Assembly: GCF_002091955.1 (NCBI RefSeq)
Contig: NZ_MKKY01000054.1
Location: 1-44,173 of the forward strand
From: Rhodococcus sp. 1168
GTDB taxonomy: Bacteria; Actinomycetota; Actinomycetes; Mycobacteriales; Mycobacteriaceae
Direction of reading: 5' to 3'
Length of the DNA: 44,173 nt
The notes beneath the pieces are model-generated. The model ran no database searches, had not been told where the DNA came from, and worked only from the letters and a program-made list of their open reading frames with translations. The translations under genes were made by a program, and so were the position numbers. Shown piece after piece: positions 26,229-33,696 of this stretch; position 1 is the first letter of the stretch; every line of letters begins with the position of its first letter.

Positions 26229-27470
26229 TCACGCTCGAAGATCGGCGACCAACGACGCCACGACAGCCCTGAGATCTCCACCGGATTCTGCGGCGATCCG
26301 GCGCTGCCGCTGATACGAGGCTCCGAGGCGCGGAATGTCGGCGACAGCGGCCAGTTCGTCGGCGCACCCGAGACGCACCGCGGTCGGGGTCAGCTTCTCG
26401 AGCAGATCGTGCAGATCGTCGGTGACAAGTCGCTCGTTGCTGTCGGCATCGAGAATGATTTCGGCGTCGAGGCCGTATCTCGCTGCCCGCCACTTGTTTT
26501 CCTGTACGTGCCACGGCGGCATCGTCGGGAGCGTTTCGCCGGCTTCGAGACGTTCGTCGAGGTTGACGATCAGACAGTGTGTCAGCGCTACCAACGCCGC
26601 GAGTTCACGTTTGGTGGCCGTGCCGTCGCAGATGCGTACTTCGATGGTTCCCCATTTGGGGGCCGGTCTGATGTCCCAGTGCATTCCACCGAGCTGTTCG
26701 ATGACGCCGGTTTTCATCTGATCGCGGACGAAGCCTTCGAACTGCCCCCAGTCCTCGAACTGGAATGGCAGTCCTGCCGTCGGAAGCTGTTGGAACATCA
26801 GTGCCCTGTTGCTTGCGTAGCCGGTGTCCGACCCGGCCCAGATCGGTGACGAGGCCGAAAGTGCCAACAGATGAGGATATTGCAGGAGCAGCGAATTGAG
26901 GATCGGAAACACTTTGTCGGGCGAGGACACTCCGACGTGTACGTGCACTCCCCAGATCAACATTTGACGGCCCCACCACTGGGTCCGAGCGATCAGTTCG
27001 TCGTAGCTGGGTGAGCGAGTGAGCACCTGCGTCGACCATTCGGCGAACGGGTGGGTGCCCGCGGAGAACAGATCTATACCGAGGGGGTCCGCTGCTCGGC
27101 GAACGAGATCGAGGGATTCGCCGAGATCGTCCATGGCCTCACCGACGTTCTCGCACACTCCGGTTACGAGTTCGACGGTATTGCGCAGAAGCTCCTTGGT
27201 GACGCGTGGCGTCCGATCCCCCGAGAGCTCCGTAACACCGTCCATGACCTCCTCGGCCGAGTTGACCAGGTCTAGAGACTCCTTGTCCACGAGCGCGATT
27301 TCCCATTCGACGCCGAGTGTGGGGCGTGGGGAACTCTCGAAGTGGATGGCAGGAGCGGAGCCTGCGGAGCGACCAGGTTCAGTAGGAGCGGAGCCTGCGG
27401 AGCGACCAGGTTCAGCAGGAGCGGAGCCTGCGGAGCGACCGGAGGGGTCTGGCGCCTTCGGGGAAGTCAC
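26229..27470 (-). CDS. ybdK: YbdK-type carboxylate-amine ligase (GCS2 family)
   Basis: A 413-aa ATP-grasp-like protein of the GCS2/YbdK family, which forms gamma-glutamyl or related amide bonds; E. coli YbdK has weak glutamate-cysteine ligase activity. The catalytic core starts at about residue 50 (TLGVEWEIALVD) with LWGVHVHVGVSSPD, MHWDIRPAPKWGTIEVRICD and ENKWRAARYGLDA. Residues 11-41 are an unusual repeat (GRSAGSAPAEP x2.7) from a 33-bp tandem DNA repeat. GTG at 27470 follows the sodC stop codon with no gap (TAG-GTG), and no other start exists before the core, so the repeat is translated. Same order as sodC-ybdK in mycobacteria. Confidence 0.9.
   Translation of the reverse strand: MTSPKAPDPSGRSAGSAPAEPGRSAGSAPTEPGRSAGSAPAIHFESSPRPTLGVEWEIALVDKESLDLVNSAEEVMDGVTELSGDRTPRVTKELLRNTVELVTGVCENVGEAMDDLGESLDLVRRAADPLGIDLFSAGTHPFAEWSTQVLTRSPSYDELIARTQWWGRQMLIWGVHVHVGVSSPDKVFPILNSLLLQYPHLLALSASSPIWAGSDTGYASNRALMFQQLPTAGLPFQFEDWGQFEGFVRDQMKTGVIEQLGGMHWDIRPAPKWGTIEVRICDGTATKRELAALVALTHCLIVNLDERLEAGETLPTMPPWHVQENKWRAARYGLDAEIILDADSNERLVTDDLHDLLEKLTPTAVRLGCADELAAVADIPRLGASYQRQRRIAAESGGDLRAVVASLVADLRA
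27351..27440. repeat. 33-bp in-frame tandem repeat in ybdK
   Basis: Units at 27351-27383 and 27384-27416 differ at one base; a third partial unit runs to 27440. The unit begins AGGAGCGGAGCCTGCGGAGC. Being a multiple of three, it adds 11-residue blocks (GRSAGSAPxEP) to the N-terminus without breaking the frame. Copy number probably varies between strains. Confidence 0.9.
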
Positions 27471-28169
27471 CTACTCGATGACCGCACAGGCCACACGTCC
27501 GCCGGCGTCACCGGTCGTCAGTGTGTTGGTGTCGGGCACCGTGGCGCCGTCGGGAAGGGTGTAGCGCGGTGGGATGTTGGCGAAGTTGTCTGCGCCTGCG
27601 TGGATGACGACCGCGCGGCCGCCGTCAACCTGAAGATCGTCGAGTGTGACGGCGTCCGTCGTGGTTACTACTTCACCGGTGCCGTCTTCGCGGACCTGCA
27701 GTGACGTCAGGTCACCGCTGGAGGGATGCTCGGTGCGGCCGTCGACCTGGAGATGTCCGCCTGCGGACAGGAAGTTACCGGGTTCGCCGCCGGTCGGCGC
27801 TACGGAGTTCGCCTCGCATTTGCCGACGGTGTGGATGTGCAGGCCGTGAAATCCTGGTGTCAGTCCTTCGGCCTCGACGGTGACGCGGAGGTGACTTCCC
27901 TCTTCGACGATCGAGACGGTGCCGACATCTGCACCGGACGCATCCTTAAGCGATGCCTCGATGTCACCCGATCCGACGGGCGCATCTGCAGCGACGGCCT
28001 TGCCGTTCGGATCCTCTTTGCCGGTCCACACGGCTGGCGTCGTTCCGGGGACGTCGGAGGCCGTCTCGGGAGCAGCGCATGCAACCAGACCGAAGGCCGC
28101 GAGGGCTGCAATTGGGGTCGCGAGGCGCCAGGTTCGACTCACTGGCCGAGCGATACGAATCGGTGCCAT
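27471..28169 (-). CDS. sodC: Cu/Zn superoxide dismutase, lipoprotein
   Basis: Periplasmic/surface enzyme that dismutates superoxide, 232 aa. N-terminal signal with lipobox LVAC (Cys31 is the lipidated residue), then a linker and the SOD domain from about residue 66. Metal ligands: H111 and H113 (HGLHIH), H139 (GGHL), H148, D153 and H190 (VVIHAGADN). The C-terminal GGRVACAVIE holds the conserved Arg and the disulfide Cys pairing with C118. The start is ATG at 28169 with AAGGAG 7 nt upstream; a longer open frame upstream is not signal-like. It is adjacent to ybdK (TAG-GTG). A 20-bp palindrome lies 51 bp upstream. Confidence 0.96.
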   Translation of the reverse strand: MAPIRIARPVSRTWRLATPIAALAAFGLVACAAPETASDVPGTTPAVWTGKEDPNGKAVAADAPVGSGDIEASLKDASGADVGTVSIVEEGSHLRVTVEAEGLTPGFHGLHIHTVGKCEANSVAPTGGEPGNFLSAGGHLQVDGRTEHPSSGDLTSLQVREDGTGEVVTTTDAVTLDDLQVDGGRAVVIHAGADNFANIPPRYTLPDGATVPDTNTLTTGDAGGRVACAVIE

Positions 28170-28220
28170 GAAATTGCTCCTTCGAAGGGCAGGCGGGGCG
28201 GTTGTGTCGATCATAACTAT

Positions 28221-28240
28221 GGCCGGTAGTACTACCGGCC
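28221..28240. promoter_or_regulatory. Perfect 20-bp palindrome upstream of sodC
   Basis: GGCCGGTAGT followed by its exact reverse complement ACTACCGGCC. It is 51 bp before the sodC ATG and 15 bp after the stop of the LytR_C gene (all minus strand). With no loop it looks like an operator; folded with a GTAC loop it could also be a terminator of the upstream unit, though no T-run follows. Confidence 0.6.
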
Positions 28241-28254
28241 CACAGGGTTGAGAG

Positions 28255-28800
28255 TTACTCGGTCACGACGACGATGACACCTTCACCGAAACTCGACAAG
28301 GTCGTCGGTCGAGGGAATGCGGCGACGCCGAGTTGAGTCGATATTTGCTGAGCAGCGGCCTGCGCGCCCGACGATGTGTCGTAGTAGACCGTGGTTTGTG
28401 CGATCTGCGACTCGCTGAAATTGCCGGTCTCGGCGATGTTCCAGCCTTCACTGGTTAGCGTGGCGGCTGTTTCGGCGGCCAGCCCGGATACGTTGCTGTT
28501 GTTGAGAACGCGAACTTCGACGTCGGTCGGGTTGCCGGTGGGGGTCGGCGCTGATGTACGCGTGGCCGAGGCGGGAGGCTGCGCTGCGGCAGGGGGTTGC
28601 GCTGCGGTGGAGCTGGCCGGAGCCTGCTGCGCGGCGCTGGTCTTCGCCTGCGCCGCTGGTTCCTCGGTCTCGTCCGAGCCGGTCAACGACAGTGCTCCGA
28701 TTGCTGCGAAGAGAATCGCCAGCGAAATCAACACCATTGCCAGAGCGCGGAGCGGAGGGCCGGACGATTCCGGATTGGGACTGCTCACATTCGAAGACAC
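28255..28800 (-). CDS. LytR C-terminal domain membrane protein
   Basis: A 181-aa protein with a short cytoplasmic N-terminus, one membrane helix (LRALAMVLISLAILFAAIGALSL), a Pro/Ala/Ser/Thr-rich extracellular linker (about 50-90) and a C-terminal LytR_C domain (VEVRVLNNSNVSGLAAETAATLTSEGWNI ... TTVYYDTSSGAQAAAQQI). LytR_C domains occur with LytR-CpsA-Psr cell-wall ligases; the stand-alone form matches the mycobacterial Rv0431 neighbourhood. The function is unproven, probably at the cell wall. GTG start at 28800, 21 bp after the DUF3263 stop; a second GTG five codons in is an alternative. Confidence 0.85.
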   Translation of the reverse strand: MSSNVSSPNPESSGPPLRALAMVLISLAILFAAIGALSLTGSDETEEPAAQAKTSAAQQAPASSTAAQPPAAAQPPASATRTSAPTPTGNPTDVEVRVLNNSNVSGLAAETAATLTSEGWNIAETGNFSESQIAQTTVYYDTSSGAQAAAQQISTQLGVAAFPRPTTLSSFGEGVIVVVTE

Positions 28801-28821
28801 TAGTTGATTGCAGCTCGACCT

Positions 28822-29151
28822 CTAGACTTCGAAGCCCAGTCTGCGTGCCGCGCGGGCCTTCTGCCTGCTCGCACGCAGGCGCCGCAGCCTCTTGACCAGC
28901 ATGGGGTCTGCTGCGAGAGATTCGGGACGATCCACAAGCGCGTTGAGGACTTGATAGTACCGGGTAGCGGACATGGAGAAGAGTTCCTTGATCGCCTCTT
29001 CTTTGGCGCCGGCATACTTCCACCACTGGCGCTCGAAGGACAATATGGCGTGCTCGCGACGAGTCAGTCCGTCTGCTCCGACCTCGTTGAGATCTTCGGA
29101 GCTTTCGGATTGCGGAGCCTGGTTCGAGTCACGCGCTGCTGCGCCGTCCAT
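28822..29151 (-). CDS. DUF3263 protein
   Basis: A 109-aa cytoplasmic protein with the conserved DUF3263 core LTRREHAILSFERQWWKYAGAKEEAIKELFSMSATRYYQVLNALVDRPE, an HTH-like fold found in almost all actinobacteria next to def. The N-terminal 30 residues are acidic and variable; the C-terminus is very basic (VKRLRRLRASRQKARAARR), suggesting nucleic-acid binding (inference). The start is ATG at 29151 with GAGGAGTGAG directly before it. It forms an operon with the LytR_C gene and is divergent from def. Confidence 0.92.
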   Translation of the reverse strand: MDGAAARDSNQAPQSESSEDLNEVGADGLTRREHAILSFERQWWKYAGAKEEAIKELFSMSATRYYQVLNALVDRPESLAADPMLVKRLRRLRASRQKARAARRLGFEV

Positions 29152-29410
29152 CTCACTCCTCGACTTCTCTTTACCCGCATCGGCTGCGGATCCACGTTCG
29201 GTGCCACATTGTCTGCCAAGTTCAACGGGCTCGCTCTACATGGCGGCACCCATCTGGCCTGGCAGAAGGAGGCCGAGCGAATTACACACGTGTAGTTCGG
29301 TACTGATTCAACCATGATAGGGGTGTCACACGCCGTGTACGGTGTCTGCGGCGAGTCGCGGGTGCGGCAGCTCTGACTCACCGTGTGTAGGCGACTCTGC
29401 ACACGGACAC

Positions 29411-29416
29411 TATTCT
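29411..29416 (+). promoter_or_regulatory. -10 box for leaderless def
   Basis: TATTCT lies 8 nt before the def ATG and no ribosome-binding site fits between, so transcription probably starts at the A of ATG. The remaining 273-bp divergent region (29152-29424) is rich in ACACGTGT/GTGTCACAC-like short palindromes but has no recognised operator. Confidence 0.55.
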
Positions 29417-29424
29417 TCTAGACC

Positions 29425-30018
29425 ATGGCAATTCTTCCCATCCGGATCGTCGGAGATCCGGTTCTGCACACCCCGACGGACGCAGTCACGCAGACACCTG
29501 CCGAGCTCGCAGACCTTATCGCGGATATGTACGAAACGCTCGACGTCGCCAACGGTGTCGGCCTCGCAGCCAATCAAGTCGGCATCGGGCTGCGACTCTT
29601 CGTGTACGACTGCCCTGACGAGGGGCCAGACGGCAAGCTCGTTCGCCGAAAGGGCGAGGTGATCAACCCGGTGCTCGAGACTTCGGCCATCCCGGAGACG
29701 ATGCCCGATCCCGAGGATGACGACGAAGGCTGCCTGTCGGTACCCGGCGAGCAGTACCCCACCGGGCGTGCCGACTGGGCTCGGGTCACCGGCACCGACG
29801 CGCACGGTGAACCGGTCGACATCGAAGGCACCGGCTTCTTCGCCCGCATGCTTCAGCACGAGGTCGGCCATCTCGACGGGTTCCTCTACGTCGACGTCCT
29901 GGTCGGCCGCAACGCCCGCGCAGCGAAGAAGGCAATCAAGCGCGCGGGCTGGGGCAAGCCGGGCCTGAGTTGGATACCGGGAACCGTCGAGGATCCGTTC
30001 GGCCACGAGGACGACTGA
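29425..30018 (+). CDS. def: Peptide deformylase
   Basis: Metalloenzyme that removes the formyl group from new polypeptides at the ribosome, 197 aa. All three motifs are present: [10 protein letters not shown] (44-53), EGCLSVPGE with metal ligand C103, and QHEVGHLDG with H145, catalytic E146 and H149. It is longer at the C-terminus (ending ~[23 protein letters not shown]) than E. coli Def, like mycobacterial Def. The start codon is the first ATG after a -10 box at leaderless distance. The GNAT gene follows after 4 nt. Confidence 0.97.
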   Translation: MAILPIRIVGDPVLHTPTDAVTQTPAELADLIADMYETLDVANGVGLAANQVGIGLRLFVYDCPDEGPDGKLVRRKGEVINPVLETSAIPETMPDPEDDDEGCLSVPGEQYPTGRADWARVTGTDAHGEPVDIEGTGFFARMLQHEVGHLDGFLYVDVLVGRNARAAKKAIKRAGWGKPGLSWIPGTVEDPFGHEDD

Positions 30019-30022
30019 GCTC

Positions 30023-30952
30023 GTGACCGTCACGCCCGGCACCCGCGTCATGCTGCGGTATCGACTCCCCCCCGGTTACAGCCATCCGATGACCGACGTC
30101 CTCGGTGAACTGGTCGAGGCAGACGAGAACGTCGTAGCCGTTCGAGCCGGGGACGGTCGCGTGGTTCGGGTAGCCCGCGATCGTGTCGTGGCGATGAAGA
30201 CCCTCGGTCCGCGGCCGATCAGGACTTCGGAGATCAGGTCGCTCGAACGTGCTGCCGCCGATGGGTGGCCGGGCCTGGAGCAGGCATGGATCGGCGGGTG
30301 GCTGCTGCGGTACGGCCGCGGTTTCACCGGCCGAGCGAACTCTGCCCTTCCGGTCGAGCCGCACGCCGACGAGTCCTCGCTCGGCGAGATCGCCGCGTGG
30401 TTCCGCGACCGAGGACAGTGGCCGAAATTGTTGTTGCCCGATCGTCTCGGCAAAGTTCCAGCCGGCTGGGCGAAAAGCTACGAGGTCATGGTGATGGCCG
30501 CGGACATCACCTCCCTCGTGGTGCCGTCCGACTCGATATCGATCATCACCGTCGCTCCCGACGAGGACTGGCGGATGTTTTATCACTACCGCGGACGCGC
30601 CGCACCCGATGATGTGATGAACGTCGTGTCGGCCGTACGCGACGGGGTTGTGGGATTTGCGCGGATCGGCAGTTCCGCGACGGAGATGTTGGCCATCGGA
30701 CGTGCAGCCGTCACCACAGCCCCCGATCTGCGACGCTGGGTCGGACTGACAGCAATCGAGGTATCCGAGGCTCATCGGCGAAACGGACTCGGAACGCGCA
30801 TCTGTGGTGAACTCCTGGCGTGGGGAGTGCGACAGCGAGCAACTCACGCCTACCTGCAGGTGGCGACCGACAACCTCGGTGCCCTCGCGATGTACCGGGA
30901 GCTCGGATTCGTCGAGCATCACCGGTATCGGTACGCCGAGCCGCCCCGATGA
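30023..30952 (+). CDS. GNAT-family N-acetyltransferase
   Basis: A 309-aa protein. The N-terminal ~60 residues resemble a small SH3-like barrel (PGTRVMLRYRLP ... GRVVRVARDRVVAMK). The rest is a GNAT fold with the acetyl-CoA loop near VSEAHRRNGLGTRICGELLAWG and the C-terminal AMYRELGFVEHHRYRYAE. It corresponds by position and architecture to mycobacterial Rv0428c between def and xth. The acceptor is unknown. GTG start 4 nt after the def stop, so translation is probably coupled. Confidence 0.9.
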   Translation: MTVTPGTRVMLRYRLPPGYSHPMTDVLGELVEADENVVAVRAGDGRVVRVARDRVVAMKTLGPRPIRTSEIRSLERAAADGWPGLEQAWIGGWLLRYGRGFTGRANSALPVEPHADESSLGEIAAWFRDRGQWPKLLLPDRLGKVPAGWAKSYEVMVMAADITSLVVPSDSISIITVAPDEDWRMFYHYRGRAAPDDVMNVVSAVRDGVVGFARIGSSATEMLAIGRAAVTTAPDLRRWVGLTAIEVSEAHRRNGLGTRICGELLAWGVRQRATHAYLQVATDNLGALAMYRELGFVEHHRYRYAEPPR

Positions 30953-30991
30953 CCTCCCGGCACACCACTGGGCCGACGTTCGGCGCTCGGT

Positions 30992-30997
30992 TAGGGT
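30992..30997 (+). promoter_or_regulatory. -10 box for leaderless xth
   Basis: TAGGGT lies 7 nt before the GTG start of the exonuclease III gene with no Shine-Dalgarno sequence. This gives xth its own start inside the def-GNAT-xth run of genes. Confidence 0.55.
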
Positions 30998-31004
30998 GTG
31001 TGCC

Positions 31005-31805
31005 GTGCGACTGGCTACTTGGAATGTGAACTCTGTCCGCTCTCGGCAGGACCGAATCGTCGATTGGCTTCAACGATCCGATATCGATGTCCTGGCGATG
31101 CAGGAAACCAAATGCAAGGACGAGCAGTTTCCGTACGAACGGTTCCGTGAGATCGGGTACGAGGTCGCTCACGACGGCCTGAGCCAGTGGAACGGCGTCG
31201 CGTTGCTCTCCCGCGTCGGCTTGGAAGATGTGCAGATCGGCTTCGAGGATCAGCCCGGTTTCAGCAAGGATCCAGAGGTCGAAGCGGTACGCGAAGCTCG
31301 CGCAATCGGCGCAACGTGCGACGGCGTCCGGGTGTGGAGCCTGTACGTTCCCAATGGCCGCGATCTCGCCGATCCGCATTACACCTACAAGCTGGAGTGG
31401 CTGGCCAAGTTACAAGCCGATGCCATGGCCTGGATATCCGCGGACCCGCAGGCACAGATCGCGTTGGTCGGAGACTGGAACATCGCCCCGACCGACGCGG
31501 ACGTGTGGGATCCGGAGTTGTTCGAGGGCAAGACTCACACGTCGCAGCCCGAACGCGATGCATTCGAGGCGTTCGTCCAAGCCGGGTTTGCCGAGGTCAC
31601 CCGGCAGTTCACATCCGAGCCGCGAACCTTCACCTATTGGGATTACACGCAGCTCAGGTTCCCGAAAAAACAGGGGCTGCGAATCGACATGGCGCTGGCC
31701 TCCCCCGCGCTCGCATCTCGCGTCTCCGGCGCGTCCATCGATCGCGAAGAGCGAAAGGGCAAGGGCGCTAGCGATCATGCGCCCGTCATCCTCGAACTCT
31801 CCTGA
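31005..31805 (+). CDS. xth: Exonuclease III (AP endonuclease)
   Basis: DNA-repair nuclease of the EEP superfamily, 266 aa; it incises abasic sites and removes 3' blocking groups. The start MRLATWNVNSVRSR matches the family N-terminus precisely, so GTG at 31005 is chosen over the longer frame. Catalytic residues: N7, E34 (MQETK), the Tyr in LYVPNGRD, Asp/Asn in VGDWNIAP, and the final Asp-His pair in GASDHAPVILEL. It follows the GNAT gene by about 50 bp and has its own leaderless -10 box. Confidence 0.96.
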   Translation: MRLATWNVNSVRSRQDRIVDWLQRSDIDVLAMQETKCKDEQFPYERFREIGYEVAHDGLSQWNGVALLSRVGLEDVQIGFEDQPGFSKDPEVEAVREARAIGATCDGVRVWSLYVPNGRDLADPHYTYKLEWLAKLQADAMAWISADPQAQIALVGDWNIAPTDADVWDPELFEGKTHTSQPERDAFEAFVQAGFAEVTRQFTSEPRTFTYWDYTQLRFPKKQGLRIDMALASPALASRVSGASIDREERKGKGASDHAPVILELS

Positions 31806-31813
31806 CCCAGGAG

Positions 31814-32140
31814 TTACGCGACCAGGTCGAGAAACTCGGGATTTCGCGCGAGGTATCGCTGCACATAGGTGCAGATCGGGACTATCCGCCACTGCCGGTC
31901 GCGTGCGGTGTTGAGCGCGCCACGGACAAGCACCGCTGCCCACCCACGATCACTGAAGTCCTCTTTGACCACGGTGTGCATGAAGGCGACGGCACCGTCC
32001 TCCGCATCTCGATACCCGAGGATTCCGACGAGTTCTTCGCCGACGAACAGATCGAACCGATTGTGCGCGGTGTTGTCTTCGATACGCACCGCCGCGGTGA
32101 CGGCGGCCGCAGAAGTCAGATCGATGCGACTGTGATTCAT
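31814..32140 (-). CDS. YjdJ-like small N-acetyltransferase, copy 1
   Basis: A 108-aa minimal GNAT-like protein (COG2388/YjdJ type) with the pattern NRFDLFVGEELVGILGYRD ... FMHTVVKEDFSDRGWAAVLVRGAL ... VPICTYVQRYLARNPEFLDLV. The family is a stripped-down acetyl-CoA-binding fold with a conserved Cys in the CTYVQ motif; the substrate is unknown. The start is ATG at 32140, with only a weak ribosome-binding site. A paralogue lies 78 bp upstream on the same strand, suggesting tandem duplication. Confidence 0.85.
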   Translation of the reverse strand: MNHSRIDLTSAAAVTAAVRIEDNTAHNRFDLFVGEELVGILGYRDAEDGAVAFMHTVVKEDFSDRGWAAVLVRGALNTARDRQWRIVPICTYVQRYLARNPEFLDLVA

Positions 32141-32218
32141 GTCACCATGAGAACAGTAGTCGGGCTGATTGGGGACGAAACCGAGTAATTCGACGCCGGC
32201 CAGGTGAAACCGTTACCT

Positions 32219-32545
32219 CTAGAGCGGAACGACAACGTCGGAGTAGTCGGGATTGGCGACGACGAATCTTTGTACATAGGTGCAGACCGGCTTGACCTTC
32301 CAGCCGTACGACCGAGCGCTGTCGAGTGCCCTGCGAACGAGAACCGCCGCGAGGCCTTGATGTCCGAAGTCTTCAGTGACCACGGTATGCATGAACGACA
32401 CGACGCGAGCGCGAGAACCACGTTTGAACGAACCATCGACTTCGTAGTAGCCGATAATCCCCACCAAGTCGCCATTCAGCCTCAATTCGAATCGATTCTG
32501 GCCCGTGTTGATGGATACCTCTGCGCTGGGTGAGCTGGCGAGCAT
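32219..32545 (-). CDS. YjdJ-like small N-acetyltransferase, copy 2
   Basis: A 108-aa paralogue of the next gene: NRFELRLNGDLVGIIGYYE, FMHTVVTEDFGHQGLAAVLVRRAL, VKPVCTYVQRFVVANPDYSDVV. The motif order and length are identical, with roughly half the residues the same by eye. The start is ATG at 32545, preceded by AAAGGAGGTGA, an almost perfect anti-16S match, so translation should be strong, unlike copy 1. The 270-bp gap upstream (32546-32815) is AT-richer than the surroundings and holds the divergent promoters; no convincing gene was seen there. Confidence 0.87.
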   Translation of the reverse strand: MLASSPSAEVSINTGQNRFELRLNGDLVGIIGYYEVDGSFKRGSRARVVSFMHTVVTEDFGHQGLAAVLVRRALDSARSYGWKVKPVCTYVQRFVVANPDYSDVVVPL

Positions 32546-32801
32546 AGGTCACCTCCTTTGCTGTGTCAGATATGGACGAGACGGTCGAGTCGTTACTGGA
32601 ATGTGACCTGCACCACTATTAAACATGCAGATACGAGGCTTGTCACCCCTTTGCGCGAACAGACCTTCGGTAACGTAGGTATGCAACGTCGTCGCAACAC
32701 TCGCGCTGGTAGCCGTCATAGGACTAGCCACTATTTCATTGTGAATCAACAACATTCATGACAATGGGCACATCTGCGAAGAGCGTGTGGACCGTTGCCG
32801 G

Positions 32802-32807
32802 TACTGT
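32802..32807 (+). promoter_or_regulatory. -10 box for leaderless thiD
   Basis: TACTGT lies 8 nt before the GTG at 32816 that is taken as the thiD start. If transcription begins there, the alternative upstream TTG (32795) cannot be used. Confidence 0.45.
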
Positions 32808-32815
32808 CACCTCTC

Positions 32816-33670
32816 GTGAAGCTCCTACCGCTGACGCCCGACGGATCCACCCCCGTCCGAGCGCTGACGATCGCCGGCACCGATTCGGGAGGCGGGGCGG
32901 GTATCCAAGCCGACAGTCGGACGATGGCACTGTGCGGCGTCCACGCCTGCGTGGCAGTGGCGGCGGTCACCGTTCAGAACACCGTCGGCGTTTCCGGCTT
33001 TCACGAGATCCCACCGAGTGTCGTCGCAGATCAAGTTCGCGTCGTGGTCGGCGACATCGGAGTCAGCGCAGCGAAGACAGGAATGCTCGCCTCCACGGCC
33101 ATCATCGAGGCCGTCACCGCCGTCTGCACAGAGGTAGGAATCGGACGCGATCAGCCGGTGCCATTACTGGTAGACCCGGTCTGCGCGTCTATGCACGGCG
33201 ATCCATTGCTGCACGAGGAAGCCCTCGACGCAATCCGCACGACACTGTTTCCCATTGCCACGATCGTCACCCCCAATCTCGACGAAATCAGGTTGATCAC
33301 CGGCATCGTCGTGGTCGACGACGACTCCGCACGCCGCGCAGCCGAGGCGCTGCACCAACTGGGCGCCCAGTGGGCCCTCGTCAAGGGTGGCCATCTCCGC
33401 ACTTCGGACAAGAGCACGGACATCCTGTTCGACGGCGACAGATTCCTCGAATTCTCCGGCCCCCGCATCGATACCGGCAACGATCACGGTGGCGGTGACA
33501 CACTCGGCGCGGCTATCACCTGCGCGATGGCGCACGGTTACTCCGTGCCCGATGCCGTCGCGTTCGGCAAGGAATGGGTCACTCGGTGTCTCGAGGCGTC
33601 CTACGATCTCGGTGCGGGCCACGGCCCGGTGTCACCGCTGTGGCGTTTGCACCACACGGAGAATGCGTAG
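32816..33670 (+). CDS. thiD: Hydroxymethylpyrimidine(-phosphate) kinase
   Basis: Ribokinase-fold enzyme that phosphorylates HMP and HMP-phosphate for thiamin synthesis, 284 aa. It opens with ALTIAGTDSGGGAGIQADSRTM (substrate-binding), followed by KTGMLAS, VDPVCASMHG, VTPNLDEI and ALVKGGHL. The anion-hole/catalytic motif reads HGGGDTLGAAI, where E. coli ThiD has HGTGCTLSAAI; the Asp is what other ribokinases carry. GTG at 32816 is chosen because of the leaderless -10; TTG at 32795 is possible. thiC is not adjacent and no TPP riboswitch was seen upstream. Convergent with the P-type ATPase. Confidence 0.93.
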   Translation: MKLLPLTPDGSTPVRALTIAGTDSGGGAGIQADSRTMALCGVHACVAVAAVTVQNTVGVSGFHEIPPSVVADQVRVVVGDIGVSAAKTGMLASTAIIEAVTAVCTEVGIGRDQPVPLLVDPVCASMHGDPLLHEEALDAIRTTLFPIATIVTPNLDEIRLITGIVVVDDDSARRAAEALHQLGAQWALVKGGHLRTSDKSTDILFDGDRFLEFSGPRIDTGNDHGGGDTLGAAITCAMAHGYSVPDAVAFGKEWVTRCLEASYDLGAGHGPVSPLWRLHHTENA

Positions 33671-33696
33671 ATCTTCGGGGACACCGCTGCGATCGA

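Noticed and set aside
32549..32755. Small frames on both strands in the thiD upstream gap (67-68 codons each)
   Set aside because: No ribosome-binding site, no protein-like composition, and they cover the region needed for divergent promoters.
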